From the NCBI GenBank assembly GCA_001604215.1, contig LVAX01000075.1:19994-83993 (forward strand): 64,000 nt of DNA, given 5' to 3'. Shown here piece after piece: positions 11,126-20,962 of the stretch. This DNA comes from Clostridiales bacterium Firm_18. Its GTDB lineage: Bacteria > Bacillota > Clostridia > Monoglobales > Firm-18. Numbering within the stretch: the first letter of the stretch is position 1; each line of letters starts with the position of its first letter. A program made the position numbers and the translations under genes. A model generated the notes under the pieces. The model did not search any database, was not told the DNA's origin, and saw only the letters and a list, made by a program, of their open reading frames with translations.

Positions 11126-14100
11126 TTGAAAATATTATCTGTTTTAATGTGCGCTTTTATTTTCATGTCAATGTTTTGCAGTGTTTTGGCCGATATTGAG
11201 CCGGAAATAGTTTCATACGGTTTTTTAAACATGCATGGCAGTATTATCAGCACCTTAGATGCACAGACTCATATAAGGGCTTATGCTGATATATACAACA
11301 AAGGCTTTTTAAGCAATGCAAACATTGGTGAGCTGACAGTAAGTCTATATGAGGGCGGCACATGGCAAACGGTGCAAAGCAAGATAATTTCAGTTGATTC
11401 CAATACAATGTCAAAGCGTTTTGTAACGGATGAAATAGCGGTGCCGGAGGGGGAGGATGTAAAATTCTCGGTGTATTTAACGGATGCGAACGGAAATTCC
11501 ATGCCGGAAGTTACCATATCCATGGCAAGCGCGGGCATTCCAGGAGCAGAAGATGACGAAGTCATTTACGCCGAGGAAATTAAACTGATTAAGGCGCTGA
11601 ATATTATTACCGGATATGAGGACGGCACCTTCGGCGGTGCGCTTCCCGTTACCAGGGCGGAGCTTGCCGTGATTATGACAAGGTTTGTCGGAAAGGAAAA
11701 CCTTGAGCCGGATTTTCGCTATGAAACGGAATATTCCGATGTCGGCGAATCCCACTGGGCATGCGGGTACATAAATATAGCGTCGCTGCTTGGCTGCGTC
11801 CGGGGCTATCAGGACGGCACCTTCAGGCCCGACGAAAAGGTTACCCTTTTGTATGCCGCAACGGCATTTGTAAACGCCCTTGGGTATGCCGAAACCGTAG
11901 GCCCGCTCGGGTATATGGACAAGGCGGATGAACTTTCGATAACTGCGGGAATAGGGCTGAATTCCTCTGATTTGGTCAGCAGGGCGGCAATGGCGAAGCT
12001 TATTGCAAATTCATTGGAGATACCGGTTTTAAAAGACGGCATTATTTACGACGGTAACAATTTCCCGCTTAAAAACATGCTTTCGGAAGTATTTAAAGTA
12101 ACCAAGCTTAAGGTCATGGTGGAAGAATTATATGAATTTTTTAGTAATAATAAGCAGAATATTGTAATGGTAAGGGTTTTGAATGCTTATAGCTCCGTAT
12201 ACGGCGAGTACGGCGAAATTTTCGAACCGGAAAGAACTGTTGATATTTCTGCCGGCGATACAGGTCTTAAAGCATTGGTTGGCTATACCGTTATTGTATA
12301 CGTTGCCTATGACGAAACGTCCGACGATGATCCGACTGCTCTTTATGTAAGAAAAGATATTTCAAGCGCAAATGAACTGACCCTAACTGCAAGTGATATT
12401 GATAACGTTACCACTCTTACAGGTGGCAGCTATCAGATTTCTTACCGGCCTTCTAAAAATGCAACAAAAACCGAAAAGTTTACCGTTATCGGAGAAGCCG
12501 ACATATATATTAACGGCAATAGAGCTTATGAACCAATGCAGTATGCTCTTCTTGACTTTTACGGCACTGTTACATTTGTTAAAAATGATAACTATATATC
12601 CGAGGATTATGACACGGTGCTTATTTCCGATTACAAAAATGCGGTTGTAGATTCGGTTAATATGCAAACGGGCAGGGTACATATGAAGGAAGGAAGCGCG
12701 ATAATATTTGATGAGTCAAATCCCTATGTTTCATCAACTCTTTATAACGAGGACGGGGAGAGAATCGACTGGTCAAATCTTAAGAAAAATGACATACTTT
12801 CAACAAAAACGGTAGTAGATAGCAGGACGGTAAATGTCTGTACCCTTGTAAGAAAATCCGTTACCGGCGTTATAAGCGAAAGGATATACGAATACGGCGA
12901 AAGCGAATTTAAAATCGGCGACAAATATTATAAGGTTGATAATCAGATTGTTTTTCCGGAGGATTTGGATCTTAATTACGAGGGCACCTTTTACCTTGAC
13001 ATAATGGGCAGAATTGCGTACTGCAAAGCAAAATTCCCGCTTCAGGGCAAATACGCCTATGTTATTGACTCAGGAGTTGACAGCTCGGGTTTTGATGATA
13101 AATTAATAATAAAAACATTTAATTATGAGGGAGAAACAGCCGATTATACCCTTGCCAATACAGTGTCCGTCAGTGAAGGGGGAGTTATGAGGTATTATTC
13201 GTCAATCGATGATTTATATGATATATTACAGCCCGATACCGTAATAAACTACGGTCTTAACACGAAAGGCGAAATTGACAGCATTTCAATTCCCGCAGAC
13301 GAATATGACATTGGTCTTAATTATTTTTCAAAATATGCCGTGGACAATTGTTTTGATTACAGGGGCGCCTTATCAATCGTCAGAGTTAATTCACGCTCAG
13401 TAGAGCTGTCGGATGATACGGTTATTATGGTTGCACCATTTGGCGGCGGGCAGGATTATAATCAGGAGAACTATTGCATAATACCCATCGGAAGGCTTGG
13501 AAGCAGGGATATATACATTGAGAATATTCCCGTTCAGGTGTTTGACGTGGATAATGATATGACGGCGGGCCTGATTGTTATAGGCGATGTAATAGATATA
13601 GGTGGAGAAGCCGGCATGGCAATGTTTGTTGGTGAGTCGTATATCGATGGAAAATACAGTATCAGTGTGCTTCAAAACGGGCAGCATCAGACATTGACCG
13701 CTAATCAGGACCTGGAGGGATGCTGCGCAGCCGGGGATGTTTTTATTCCCCATAAAAACATGCACGGCACGGTAACATCGATTAGTAAGGTGTCGGCGGT
13801 GTCAAACGGCACGGTAGTACCGGACGAAGGCTTTATTGAGGAGGACGGGTTTTGGTATGCAATGGGAGTTGTTACCGGAAAAAGCGGAAGCACCGTTATC
13901 CTTGACGAAGATGATATGTTTTCTATCCCTCCAGAGTCAAACATTTATATATATGACGATACGGACGGCAGCGTAAAATCGGGCTGTATGGATGATTTCG
14001 AGGTGTCGGGAAATGCCGGCGGTGGATATACATACAGTGCCGATTCAATAGGCAATATAACATCGGTTAGCATGGTTATAAGGTTTTATGAAGGGAAACC

Positions 14101-16252
14101 TAAGGATGTTGCGCTTTACTTCTTCGGGGAATCAGCCGCCCAAACGGATATATCCGTAAGCGTTACGGACACCCTTGCATGTGCGGGAGCGGTTTATTAC
14201 AATGACCGCGATGAGGATATCAATCCCGTTTTTGTTTTGGCGCGTTACAGCGGCGGCAAAATGGCCGGGATGGTGACAAAGCGCGTGCCGATTGCGGCAA
14301 ATTCTTACGGATTATTAAAAAATATAATGCAGGGCTCCTTTAAAAACGGTGAGCATGTAAAGGCAATGCTGCTGGATGACTGGAATAATGCAAAGCCGCT
14401 TTTAAACACTTCAAGGGTAGATGTCGCGGGCTTGCCCGATAAAGAGGATTCGGATTACCTGCGCATTTTATCTGTTGATATTAATTCCGTCGGGCAAATT
14501 AACGATTCGATAACAATCACTTACGGCGAATCTGGATTGGCTGCATTGTCGCAAAATGCCTCCATATACAAAAACGGTTTACAGGTGGGCAACGATGTTA
14601 CGGTACTTGAAAGCTTTTACGGCGAATTGGAGCTGTGCAGTAAAAATTCCGCCGGTGAATACGAAGAGGCTTATATTTTTGAATACACAAATACCGTTGT
14701 TGATTCGGTCAATACCTTGCTGGGAAAAGTCAACCCCAAGGAGGGCAGGGTTATTTCGTTCGGCAATAACGATATTAAGTCCTTTGCGCAGCTTCGGGAT
14801 ACTGAAGGGAATATACTGGACTGGTCGGATTTGGGCGAAAACGATATACTTTCAATAAGAACAGCAAAAGGCACTGTAACCGTTAACATTTGTACTCTTG
14901 TCAGAAATACCGTAGAGGGGACAATAACCGAAAGAAGTTCTGAAACTGATCCTGAATTCAGAATTGGCGGCGAATACTATAAGGTTGACAATCAGTTAGT
15001 TGTCCCGGATGACTTAGACCTTAACTACGAGGGTGTATTCTATCTGGACATATTTGGAAGAATCGCACATTATGAAGCTCAGTCTTCACTTACCAGAAAT
15101 TACGCTTACGTTATAGACACCGGTATTCATGACGCAGTCTTTGAAGACAGACTTCAAATAAAAGCATTTACATTTGACGGCGAGGTTGTTACATTTACAT
15201 GCGCACAAAATGTAACCGTAATTAAGGAAAAAGCCGGTAAAACATCAACCGAATCGGTATACTTCAAAAAGGATGATATGGATGACCTTAAAGATTTAAT
15301 TCCGGTTGATTCTGTAATAACATTCAGCGTTAACTCACAGGGTGAGATAAACAGGCTGGCTTTGCCGGGATCAAATTCCGATATTGGGCTTAATTATTTT
15401 GCAAGATATGCACAAGGCGATGACTTTGATTACAGAGGCAATTCCGCTACAATCAGGGTAGGTGGCAAGTCCGTTGAGATTTCTGATAATACAATCATAA
15501 TGATTGCCGGCCCGGGATTCTCGGAGGATGACTATGATTTGCTTTCACTCAGCGTATTGGGCGAAGAGGACATTTTCGAAGAAGATGCAACAACTCAGGT
15601 ATTTGACGTTAACAAAAACATGGTAGCAGGCTTGATAGTTGTAGGCGAACCTATAAGTGTTACAGGGGAATTCGCAGGTCTTGCCATGGTTTCAAAAATC
15701 TCTCAAATAAGAGATGAGGACGGGGATATAATAAACAGCCTGACATTATATCAAGGCGGAGAAGTTAAGGAAGTTGAAGCAGAAGTAGAAAACACCCCGG
15801 ATCTGTTCTCAATTATTTCTCCGAGACTTAACGCTAAAGGAAGAATGTCTGCAGCTCCTGTAATTGCTTCAATCCAAGGCGGCAGGATAGTAACCGGTGC
15901 CGGCTTTGACAACAAGGGCGACGTTGAGTACGTTATAGGCCTGGTTACAGCCAAAAGCGGAGGCAGGCTGACTATTACAGGTATTGACGGAAACGGCAAC
16001 GATGTGGAAGAAATGGTTTACCCGATTCCTGCCTCCGCTAACGTTTACCTGTACAACAATTCGGCAGCAACCAATGCGCGTAAGGCTATGATAGTTGACA
16101 GTGTCAGCATCTTCAGTGTAGAAGACTCAGTATACTATGACGAGGACGGCTATGAAATAGACAGCGTATATGCACTGATTCGCTGGTATGAAGGCAAAAT
16201 TCAGGATGTTGTATTGTTCTTCGATATAGATGTAGAATTAGCAGATTATTAA
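11126..16252 (+). CDS. Large secreted SLH-domain protein with internal ~680-aa duplication
   Basis: TTG start, signal peptide MKILSVLMCAFIFMSMFCSVLA; SLH motifs (ALNIITGYEDGTFGGALPVTRAELAVIMTRF, ...LGCVRGYQDGTFRPDEKVT...); repeated YYKVDNQ(I/L)VxP(E/D)DLDLNYEGxFYLDIxGRIA. Confidence 0.85.
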   Translation: MKILSVLMCAFIFMSMFCSVLADIEPEIVSYGFLNMHGSIISTLDAQTHIRAYADIYNKGFLSNANIGELTVSLYEGGTWQTVQSKIISVDSNTMSKRFVTDEIAVPEGEDVKFSVYLTDANGNSMPEVTISMASAGIPGAEDDEVIYAEEIKLIKALNIITGYEDGTFGGALPVTRAELAVIMTRFVGKENLEPDFRYETEYSDVGESHWACGYINIASLLGCVRGYQDGTFRPDEKVTLLYAATAFVNALGYAETVGPLGYMDKADELSITAGIGLNSSDLVSRAAMAKLIANSLEIPVLKDGIIYDGNNFPLKNMLSEVFKVTKLKVMVEELYEFFSNNKQNIVMVRVLNAYSSVYGEYGEIFEPERTVDISAGDTGLKALVGYTVIVYVAYDETSDDDPTALYVRKDISSANELTLTASDIDNVTTLTGGSYQISYRPSKNATKTEKFTVIGEADIYINGNRAYEPMQYALLDFYGTVTFVKNDNYISEDYDTVLISDYKNAVVDSVNMQTGRVHMKEGSAIIFDESNPYVSSTLYNEDGERIDWSNLKKNDILSTKTVVDSRTVNVCTLVRKSVTGVISERIYEYGESEFKIGDKYYKVDNQIVFPEDLDLNYEGTFYLDIMGRIAYCKAKFPLQGKYAYVIDSGVDSSGFDDKLIIKTFNYEGETADYTLANTVSVSEGGVMRYYSSIDDLYDILQPDTVINYGLNTKGEIDSISIPADEYDIGLNYFSKYAVDNCFDYRGALSIVRVNSRSVELSDDTVIMVAPFGGGQDYNQENYCIIPIGRLGSRDIYIENIPVQVFDVDNDMTAGLIVIGDVIDIGGEAGMAMFVGESYIDGKYSISVLQNGQHQTLTANQDLEGCCAAGDVFIPHKNMHGTVTSISKVSAVSNGTVVPDEGFIEEDGFWYAMGVVTGKSGSTVILDEDDMFSIPPESNIYIYDDTDGSVKSGCMDDFEVSGNAGGGYTYSADSIGNITSVSMVIRFYEGKPKDVALYFFGESAAQTDISVSVTDTLACAGAVYYNDRDEDINPVFVLARYSGGKMAGMVTKRVPIAANSYGLLKNIMQGSFKNGEHVKAMLLDDWNNAKPLLNTSRVDVAGLPDKEDSDYLRILSVDINSVGQINDSITITYGESGLAALSQNASIYKNGLQVGNDVTVLESFYGELELCSKNSAGEYEEAYIFEYTNTVVDSVNTLLGKVNPKEGRVISFGNNDIKSFAQLRDTEGNILDWSDLGENDILSIRTAKGTVTVNICTLVRNTVEGTITERSSETDPEFRIGGEYYKVDNQLVVPDDLDLNYEGVFYLDIFGRIAHYEAQSSLTRNYAYVIDTGIHDAVFEDRLQIKAFTFDGEVVTFTCAQNVTVIKEKAGKTSTESVYFKKDDMDDLKDLIPVDSVITFSVNSQGEINRLALPGSNSDIGLNYFARYAQGDDFDYRGNSATIRVGGKSVEISDNTIIMIAGPGFSEDDYDLLSLSVLGEEDIFEEDATTQVFDVNKNMVAGLIVVGEPISVTGEFAGLAMVSKISQIRDEDGDIINSLTLYQGGEVKEVEAEVENTPDLFSIISPRLNAKGRMSAAPVIASIQGGRIVTGAGFDNKGDVEYVIGLVTAKSGGRLTITGIDGNGNDVEEMVYPIPASANVYLYNNSAATNARKAMIVDSVSIFSVEDSVYYDEDGYEIDSVYALIRWYEGKIQDVVLFFDIDVELADY

Positions 16253-16285
16253 TAATAAGAATAAAGCACAATCCCAAAAAAGCGG

Positions 16286-16307
16286 CGCACCCTATTAATA
16301 GGGTGCG
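16286..16307 (+). terminator. Terminator-like hairpin after the SLH gene
   Basis: Perfect palindrome CGCACCCTATTAATAGGGTGCG followed by TTGCTT. Confidence 0.55.
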
Positions 16308-16322
16308 TTGCTTAGCTTATTT

Positions 16323-16946
16323 CTATGGAATAATATTATTTACTGTTGAAAGTTGTTTGTTGTGTATGAATCTTACTATTGCATCTTGCGTTTCATCATC
16401 TATTGGATTGAAATGAATACATATGATATTTTGTGAATCGGAGCTTTTTTCGCGTCTGACAACGGTGCCGATAAACACAACATTAACGCCTTCAAGGTCA
16501 ATCTGACCTGTTATTTGTTGATTTATATACGGCTTGAAATCCGCCTTGACAGCCATGCCGTTCCCGCTGATATCAATGGTTTCGCAACTGCCGTATCCGT
16601 TTATTATTGCTTTAAGATTTATGCTTAACCGAAAAAACTCACGCCTTTGAACACGGACAAAATTGTCTATAATTTGGATATGTAAAAACAATTGCTGTTT
16701 TTCAATGAATACTTTAATAATTTTGGCGTGCGCACTGTATACTCCGGTTTTTTTGGGGATTGTAATTTCTATTGTTTTGTATAAAAAATATTTTGTTTCG
16801 TCTATAATTGGAGAGGATATCAACAAATCCTTATCCGAAATAATATCCTGCACCTGGCTTATAAAACAGTTTTTCGAATATGAGCCGTCTTTGTTACTGA
16901 CTTTAAATTCCACCTTATCTCCTGTTTCAAGGTCAATTGATTTCAT
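16323..16946 (-). CDS. PilZ-domain protein (YcgR-like, c-di-GMP effector)
   Basis: QRREFFRLSINLKAIINGYGSCETIDISGNGMAVKADF (RxxxR and D/NxSxxG), preceded by a YcgR-N-like region. Confidence 0.8.
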   Translation of the reverse strand: MKSIDLETGDKVEFKVSNKDGSYSKNCFISQVQDIISDKDLLISSPIIDETKYFLYKTIEITIPKKTGVYSAHAKIIKVFIEKQQLFLHIQIIDNFVRVQRREFFRLSINLKAIINGYGSCETIDISGNGMAVKADFKPYINQQITGQIDLEGVNVVFIGTVVRREKSSDSQNIICIHFNPIDDETQDAIVRFIHNKQLSTVNNIIP

Positions 16947-17053
16947 TTAATATCACCCCAGAGAAAAAATATAGAAAAATATTTCATTATATGTAAAAAG
17001 TTAGTCCTCTTTACATATTTTATCATATAATTTTCCAAAAATCAATACAAATA

Positions 17054-18190
17054 TTAGAAAATGGGTGTGGGGCCGAAATTAAGCGTTATTTTCTTCATTT
17101 TTACATTTAAAACAAGGCCGAGCGCCATTAAATTTGTAAATAGGGATGACCCCCCGTAGCTGAAAAAAGGAAGAGGAATTCCGGTAACAGGCGTAAGCCC
17201 GATTGTCATGCCTATGTTTTCAAAGGTGTGGAAAAGCCACATTGCGCCGACTCCCATGCACATATACGTACCAAGGGGATTTTTGGCGTTTTTGCCGATA
17301 ACAATGCAGCGTATAATAAGTGACATAAGTATGGCAAGAACAAGAAGACAGCCGATAAGGCCGGCTTCCTCACCGATTACCGCAAAAATAAAATCGGTTT
17401 GTTTTTCCGGAAGATAACCAAGCTGTGTTTGGATGCCGCGGAAAAAACCTTTGCCGGTAATTTGCCCCGAGCCGATTGCAATTTTGCTTTGCATAACATG
17501 ATAGCCGTATGTTTTCGGAGCCGATTCGGGGCTTATAAACGCAAAAAAACGTTCCTTCTGATACTGTGTAAGTAAAAAATTCCATGCAATAACGGAAAAT
17601 GCGGCAAAGCTTGCACATCCGAAAGCGATATATCTCCAGTCTATTCCCGCAACAAATATCATTACAATAAATATAAAAACATAAACAAAAGCAGTGCCTA
17701 CGTCCGGCTGCAGCATAATAAGACCGACAGGAACGCAAAGGTGTAAAACAAGCAGTATTACGTTCTTGATATAATTAATATCGCTTCCTATGCGTGACAG
17801 GTGCGTCGACAGGGTTATGATAAAAAAAACCTTAACAATTTCGGCTGGCTGAATCCCTATCCCGAAAAAGCGAATCCATCCTTTTGTTCCCGTGGCTTCG
17901 CTGCCGGTTCCTATAATAAGCACCAGAATAAGCAGTATAACAGACACGCATGTAATAAACGGCCAGAAGGCGGATATGTCTTCATAGTCGACCTTTGTTA
18001 TTATATACATTGCCCCGGCGCCCAGTAAAAAGGCCGCTGACTGAACAATGACGAATTTGTAATGCGACTCATAGCTTTTGGTTGCGCTGTAAATAAAAAC
18101 AATGCCGGCGGCAGTTGCCGTAATCGCCAGTAAAACCATCAGCAAATCGTATTTTTTAATAGTTTGAATAAAAGATTGCATACCTATCAC
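17054..18190 (-). CDS. rodA: Rod-shape determining protein RodA (SEDS glycosyltransferase)
   Basis: Polytopic; KGWIRFFGIGIQPAEIVKVFFIITLS, LPEKQTDFIFAVIGEEAGLIG, GIPLPFFSYGGSSL. Confidence 0.9.
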   Translation of the reverse strand: MIGMQSFIQTIKKYDLLMVLLAITATAAGIVFIYSATKSYESHYKFVIVQSAAFLLGAGAMYIITKVDYEDISAFWPFITCVSVILLILVLIIGTGSEATGTKGWIRFFGIGIQPAEIVKVFFIITLSTHLSRIGSDINYIKNVILLVLHLCVPVGLIMLQPDVGTAFVYVFIFIVMIFVAGIDWRYIAFGCASFAAFSVIAWNFLLTQYQKERFFAFISPESAPKTYGYHVMQSKIAIGSGQITGKGFFRGIQTQLGYLPEKQTDFIFAVIGEEAGLIGCLLVLAILMSLIIRCIVIGKNAKNPLGTYMCMGVGAMWLFHTFENIGMTIGLTPVTGIPLPFFSYGGSSLFTNLMALGLVLNVKMKKITLNFGPTPIF

Positions 18191-18340
18191 CGATTACAAT
18201 TATAACATATTTTTTAAAAAATACTACATATTGTTTGAAAAAGGTTGACGAAAGGGTAAAAAAAAGTGTAAAATATATCTAAGTATTAATTCCCGCAAGT
18301 CAGTTTTGTATTAAAATTTTCCGGTATGGGGGTGTAAGCA

Positions 18341-18787
18341 TTGAGCGGCAGATTGTTCCGCACAGGCCTGTTTGGATATAAAAAGTCGGATGTGGTAGGC
18401 TATATTGAAAAGGTATCTAAAGATTTTACCGAAAAGCTTGATGCAAAAGAAAAAGAAATAGATTCACTTAAAAAAGAGCTTGATAGTATAAAGCAGAAGG
18501 CGGACGAGCTAAGCGGGGCAGCGGAAGAGTACGAGGTCGCAAAGGCAAGCATATCAAATGCCATAATCAAAGCCGAGAAAAATGCCGACCTTATCATAGA
18601 AGAAGCCAAGCGCAGTGCATTAGAGGAAAAGCTTAAAGTTAAAAGGGAAATACAGGAGGAAACCGCGCGTCTTCGTCGCTTAAAACATGAAGTTGCGGAT
18701 TTGCGAAGAGATATTGTATCTTCGATTAAACGCTTCAACAGCGAGTTGGCTGTTTTAGAGGAGGAACAAAAAGAGCCGTCCGATTAG
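18341..18787 (+). CDS. DivIVA-domain coiled-coil protein
   Basis: FRTGLFGYKKSDVVGYIEKVSKDF followed by a long coiled coil; TTG start. Confidence 0.75.
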   Translation: MSGRLFRTGLFGYKKSDVVGYIEKVSKDFTEKLDAKEKEIDSLKKELDSIKQKADELSGAAEEYEVAKASISNAIIKAEKNADLIIEEAKRSALEEKLKVKREIQEETARLRRLKHEVADLRRDIVSSIKRFNSELAVLEEEQKEPSD

Positions 18788-18825
18788 CAGACGGCAAAAA
18801 ACAAGAAGAATGTAGGGGAAATTGG

Positions 18826-18860
18826 TTAGGCATAAGGGAGTCAAGCTCTCTTATGCCTAA
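18826..18860 (+). repeat. Palindromic repeat family GGCATAAGGGAG, copy A
   Basis: TTAGGCATAAGGGAG-TCAAG-CTCTCTTATGCCTAA, 15-bp stem with one G-T wobble; no U-tract. Confidence 0.85.
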
Positions 18861-18939
18861 GTGAAACATTAAGTATTATTTGCATTTCTATTGACAAATA
18901 TGTATTATGCGGTAAAATATATTAAAAGGAGAATTTTTA

Positions 18940-19470
18940 TTGAGAGTAATTGCCGGATATGCAAAGGGACATAAGCTGGCAAGCCTTAAGGGTATGCAAA
19001 CACGTCCTACCGCCGACAGGGTAAAAGAGGCAATGTTTTCGATAATTCAGCTGTATATCGGCGGCAGTACCGCTCTGGATTTATATGCCGGCAGCGGTTC
19101 ACTCGGCATAGAGGCACTCAGCAGGGGTGCGAAGTGGTGTGATTTCGTAGAGCAAAGCAAGATTGCAGTTAATGTGATAAAATCAAACCTTCAAAAAACA
19201 AGGCTTGAAAATTGGGATATATATAATCTTGCGGCAAGCGATTACTTAATGAAATGTGATAAAAAATACGATATTGTATTTTTAGATCCTCCCTATCATA
19301 AAAAACTGTGCGATGAATCATTGCGATTGCTGTATGAGAAAAACCTGCTTAATTCAGGGGCAATAGCGGTGTGTGAAACTTCGGCAGAGGAAGAAGTGCT
19401 TTCAAAATTCCCTGTAAGGAAATACTCCGTATACGGTTCAACCAAATTAACAATATTCGAAAACAGGTGA
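18940..19470 (+). CDS. rsmD: 16S rRNA (guanine966-N2)-methyltransferase
   Basis: [13 protein letters not shown]...[15 protein letters not shown]...[19 protein letters not shown]...FLDPPY; TTG start; upstream of coaD. Confidence 0.93.
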   Translation: MRVIAGYAKGHKLASLKGMQTRPTADRVKEAMFSIIQLYIGGSTALDLYAGSGSLGIEALSRGAKWCDFVEQSKIAVNVIKSNLQKTRLENWDIYNLAASDYLMKCDKKYDIVFLDPPYHKKLCDESLRLLYEKNLLNSGAIAVCETSAEEEVLSKFPVRKYSVYGSTKLTIFENR

Positions 19471-19474
19471 AAAT

Positions 19475-19954
19475 ATGAAAATTGCAGTTTACCCTGGGAG
19501 CTTTGACCCTTGTACAAACGGTCATGTCGATATAATAGCGCGCTCCTGCAGGATAGTAGATAAGCTTATTGTTGCGGTGCTGAGCAATTATAAAAAAACT
19601 CCGGCATTTACTGCCCAGGAACGGGTTGAATTTTTAAAGAGGGTTACTCATAATTATAAAAATGTTGAAATAATGACTTTTTCCGGTTTGCTTGCGGATT
19701 TTGCGAGAGAGCAGGGAGCAAGCGTTATAATTAAAGGCTTAAGGGCGGTATCGGATTTTGAATACGAATTTCAAATGGCCCTTACAAATCGCAAGCTCAA
19801 TCCGGATGTTGAAACAATTTTTATGACGACTTCCACTGATAATATGTATTTAAGCTCAAGCGTTGTTAAGGAAATTGCAGCATATGGGGGTTCACTCGAA
19901 CAAATGGTACCCGAGGAAATTCAAGCAAATATATACGACAAATTAAGGAGGTAA
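19475..19954 (+). CDS. coaD: Phosphopantetheine adenylyltransferase
   Basis: [21 protein letters not shown]...[18 protein letters not shown]...SSSVVKEIA. Confidence 0.97.
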   Translation: MKIAVYPGSFDPCTNGHVDIIARSCRIVDKLIVAVLSNYKKTPAFTAQERVEFLKRVTHNYKNVEIMTFSGLLADFAREQGASVIIKGLRAVSDFEYEFQMALTNRKLNPDVETIFMTTSTDNMYLSSSVVKEIAAYGGSLEQMVPEEIQANIYDKLRR

Positions 19955-19959
19955 ACCGT

Positions 19960-20460
19960 ATGGAGATTTTAGAAATAATTGATATGTTAGAAGATACCAT
20001 TGAAAAGGGACTCAATATTCCGCTTGCGGGCAAATGCATGCTTGACAAGGATGAGCTTCTTGATTTGATTCAGGAAATACGTTTAAAGCTGCCCGACGAC
20101 TTAAAGCAAGCAAAATGGGTAAAGGATGAGCGTCAGCGTATATTGCTTGAAGCGCAGAAAGAAGCAAACGATATAATTAAATCAACCGAAGATAAAATTA
20201 TCTCCATGATTAACGAAAATGAAATTACAAAAAGAGCGAAGCAGCAGGCAGAAGAGATAATTTCAAATGCAAATAAACGTTCAAAGGAAATAAAACAAGG
20301 TACAAGGCAATATGCCGATGACGTGCTTGCCGATATGGAAAAAATCATGGAAAAAACATTGGCAACTCTTCGCAGCAACCGGATAGCACTTTACGAAAAG
20401 GAAAAGAAAAAGATGCAGAATTTTGAAGAAACATCACAACAATCCAAAACGGGCGAATAG
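19960..20460 (+). CDS. Coiled-coil protein with ATP-synthase-B-like heptads
   Basis: Immediately follows coaD; long helical E/K/A-rich sequence. Confidence 0.6.
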   Translation: MEILEIIDMLEDTIEKGLNIPLAGKCMLDKDELLDLIQEIRLKLPDDLKQAKWVKDERQRILLEAQKEANDIIKSTEDKIISMINENEITKRAKQQAEEIISNANKRSKEIKQGTRQYADDVLADMEKIMEKTLATLRSNRIALYEKEKKKMQNFEETSQQSKTGE

Positions 20461-20499
20461 CAAAACCAAATAGCAAACCGCTTAAAGCCGGAAATAAAA

Positions 20500-20535
20500 A
20501 AGTGCCTTATTTTTGATAAGGCACTTGTTTGTTTT
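20500..20535 (+). terminator. Intrinsic terminator
   Basis: AAGTGCCTTAT-TTTTG-ATAAGGCACTT then GTTTGTTTT. Confidence 0.8.
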
Positions 20536-20562
20536 GCGCTATTAAATTTCCTAAAAAGGAAT

Positions 20563-20832
20563 TTATTTGCTATTAGCAAAACATTCACTGCAAAGAATAG
20601 GTCGGTCATTTCTCGGTTTAAAAGGAACGACTGCTTCTCCTCCGCAATTTGCGCATACTGCCGTGTGCATTTGCCTTGAAGCTCTTATGGCCTCTTTTCT
20701 GGCTGCTCTGCAATCCCCGCACCGGCTTGGCTCGTTCTGAAAGCCTTTCTGCGCGTAAAATTCTTGTTCACCTGCGGTGAAAACAAACTCGTTTCCGCAA
20801 TCCTTGCAGGTTAGTGTTTTGTCTTCGTACAT
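20563..20832 (-). CDS. Small zinc-ribbon protein
   Basis: CKDCGNEF...SRCGDCRAARK...CANCGGEAVVPF...LCSECF: four Cys-pair motifs. Confidence 0.8.
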   Translation of the reverse strand: MYEDKTLTCKDCGNEFVFTAGEQEFYAQKGFQNEPSRCGDCRAARKEAIRASRQMHTAVCANCGGEAVVPFKPRNDRPILCSECFANSK

Positions 20833-20865
20833 TTTTTTCCCCTCACTTTTAAAAATTTCTTCGCC

Positions 20866-20936
20866 ACGACCGGATTTGCACCGGTTCCTCTGCTTTTTTC
20901 AGACACTCTACTTATATAAGCTACGTGGGCTGCATA
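20866..20936 (-). ncRNA. Candidate structured RNA (tRNA-like remnant or cobalamin-riboswitch-like core)
   Basis: Minus strand gcccacgTAgcttatataagtagagtgtctgaaaaaagcagaggaACCGGtgcaaatCCGGTcgtggcg; T-arm-like ACCGG/CCGGT hairpin plus a weak acceptor-like pairing. Confidence 0.3.
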
Positions 20937-20962
20937 AAAAAATATTGTATGGTTTAAGAGCC

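Noticed and set aside
18826-18860. Palindromic repeat copies as intrinsic terminators
   Set aside because: Stems are strong but no U-tract follows any of the four copies, and the arms share sequence between unrelated loci.
20866-20936. Functional tRNA gene after sigH
   Set aside because: Acceptor stem has end mismatches, the anticodon stem is only 4 bp and U33 is absent, so it is not called as a tRNA; kept only as a candidate structured RNA.
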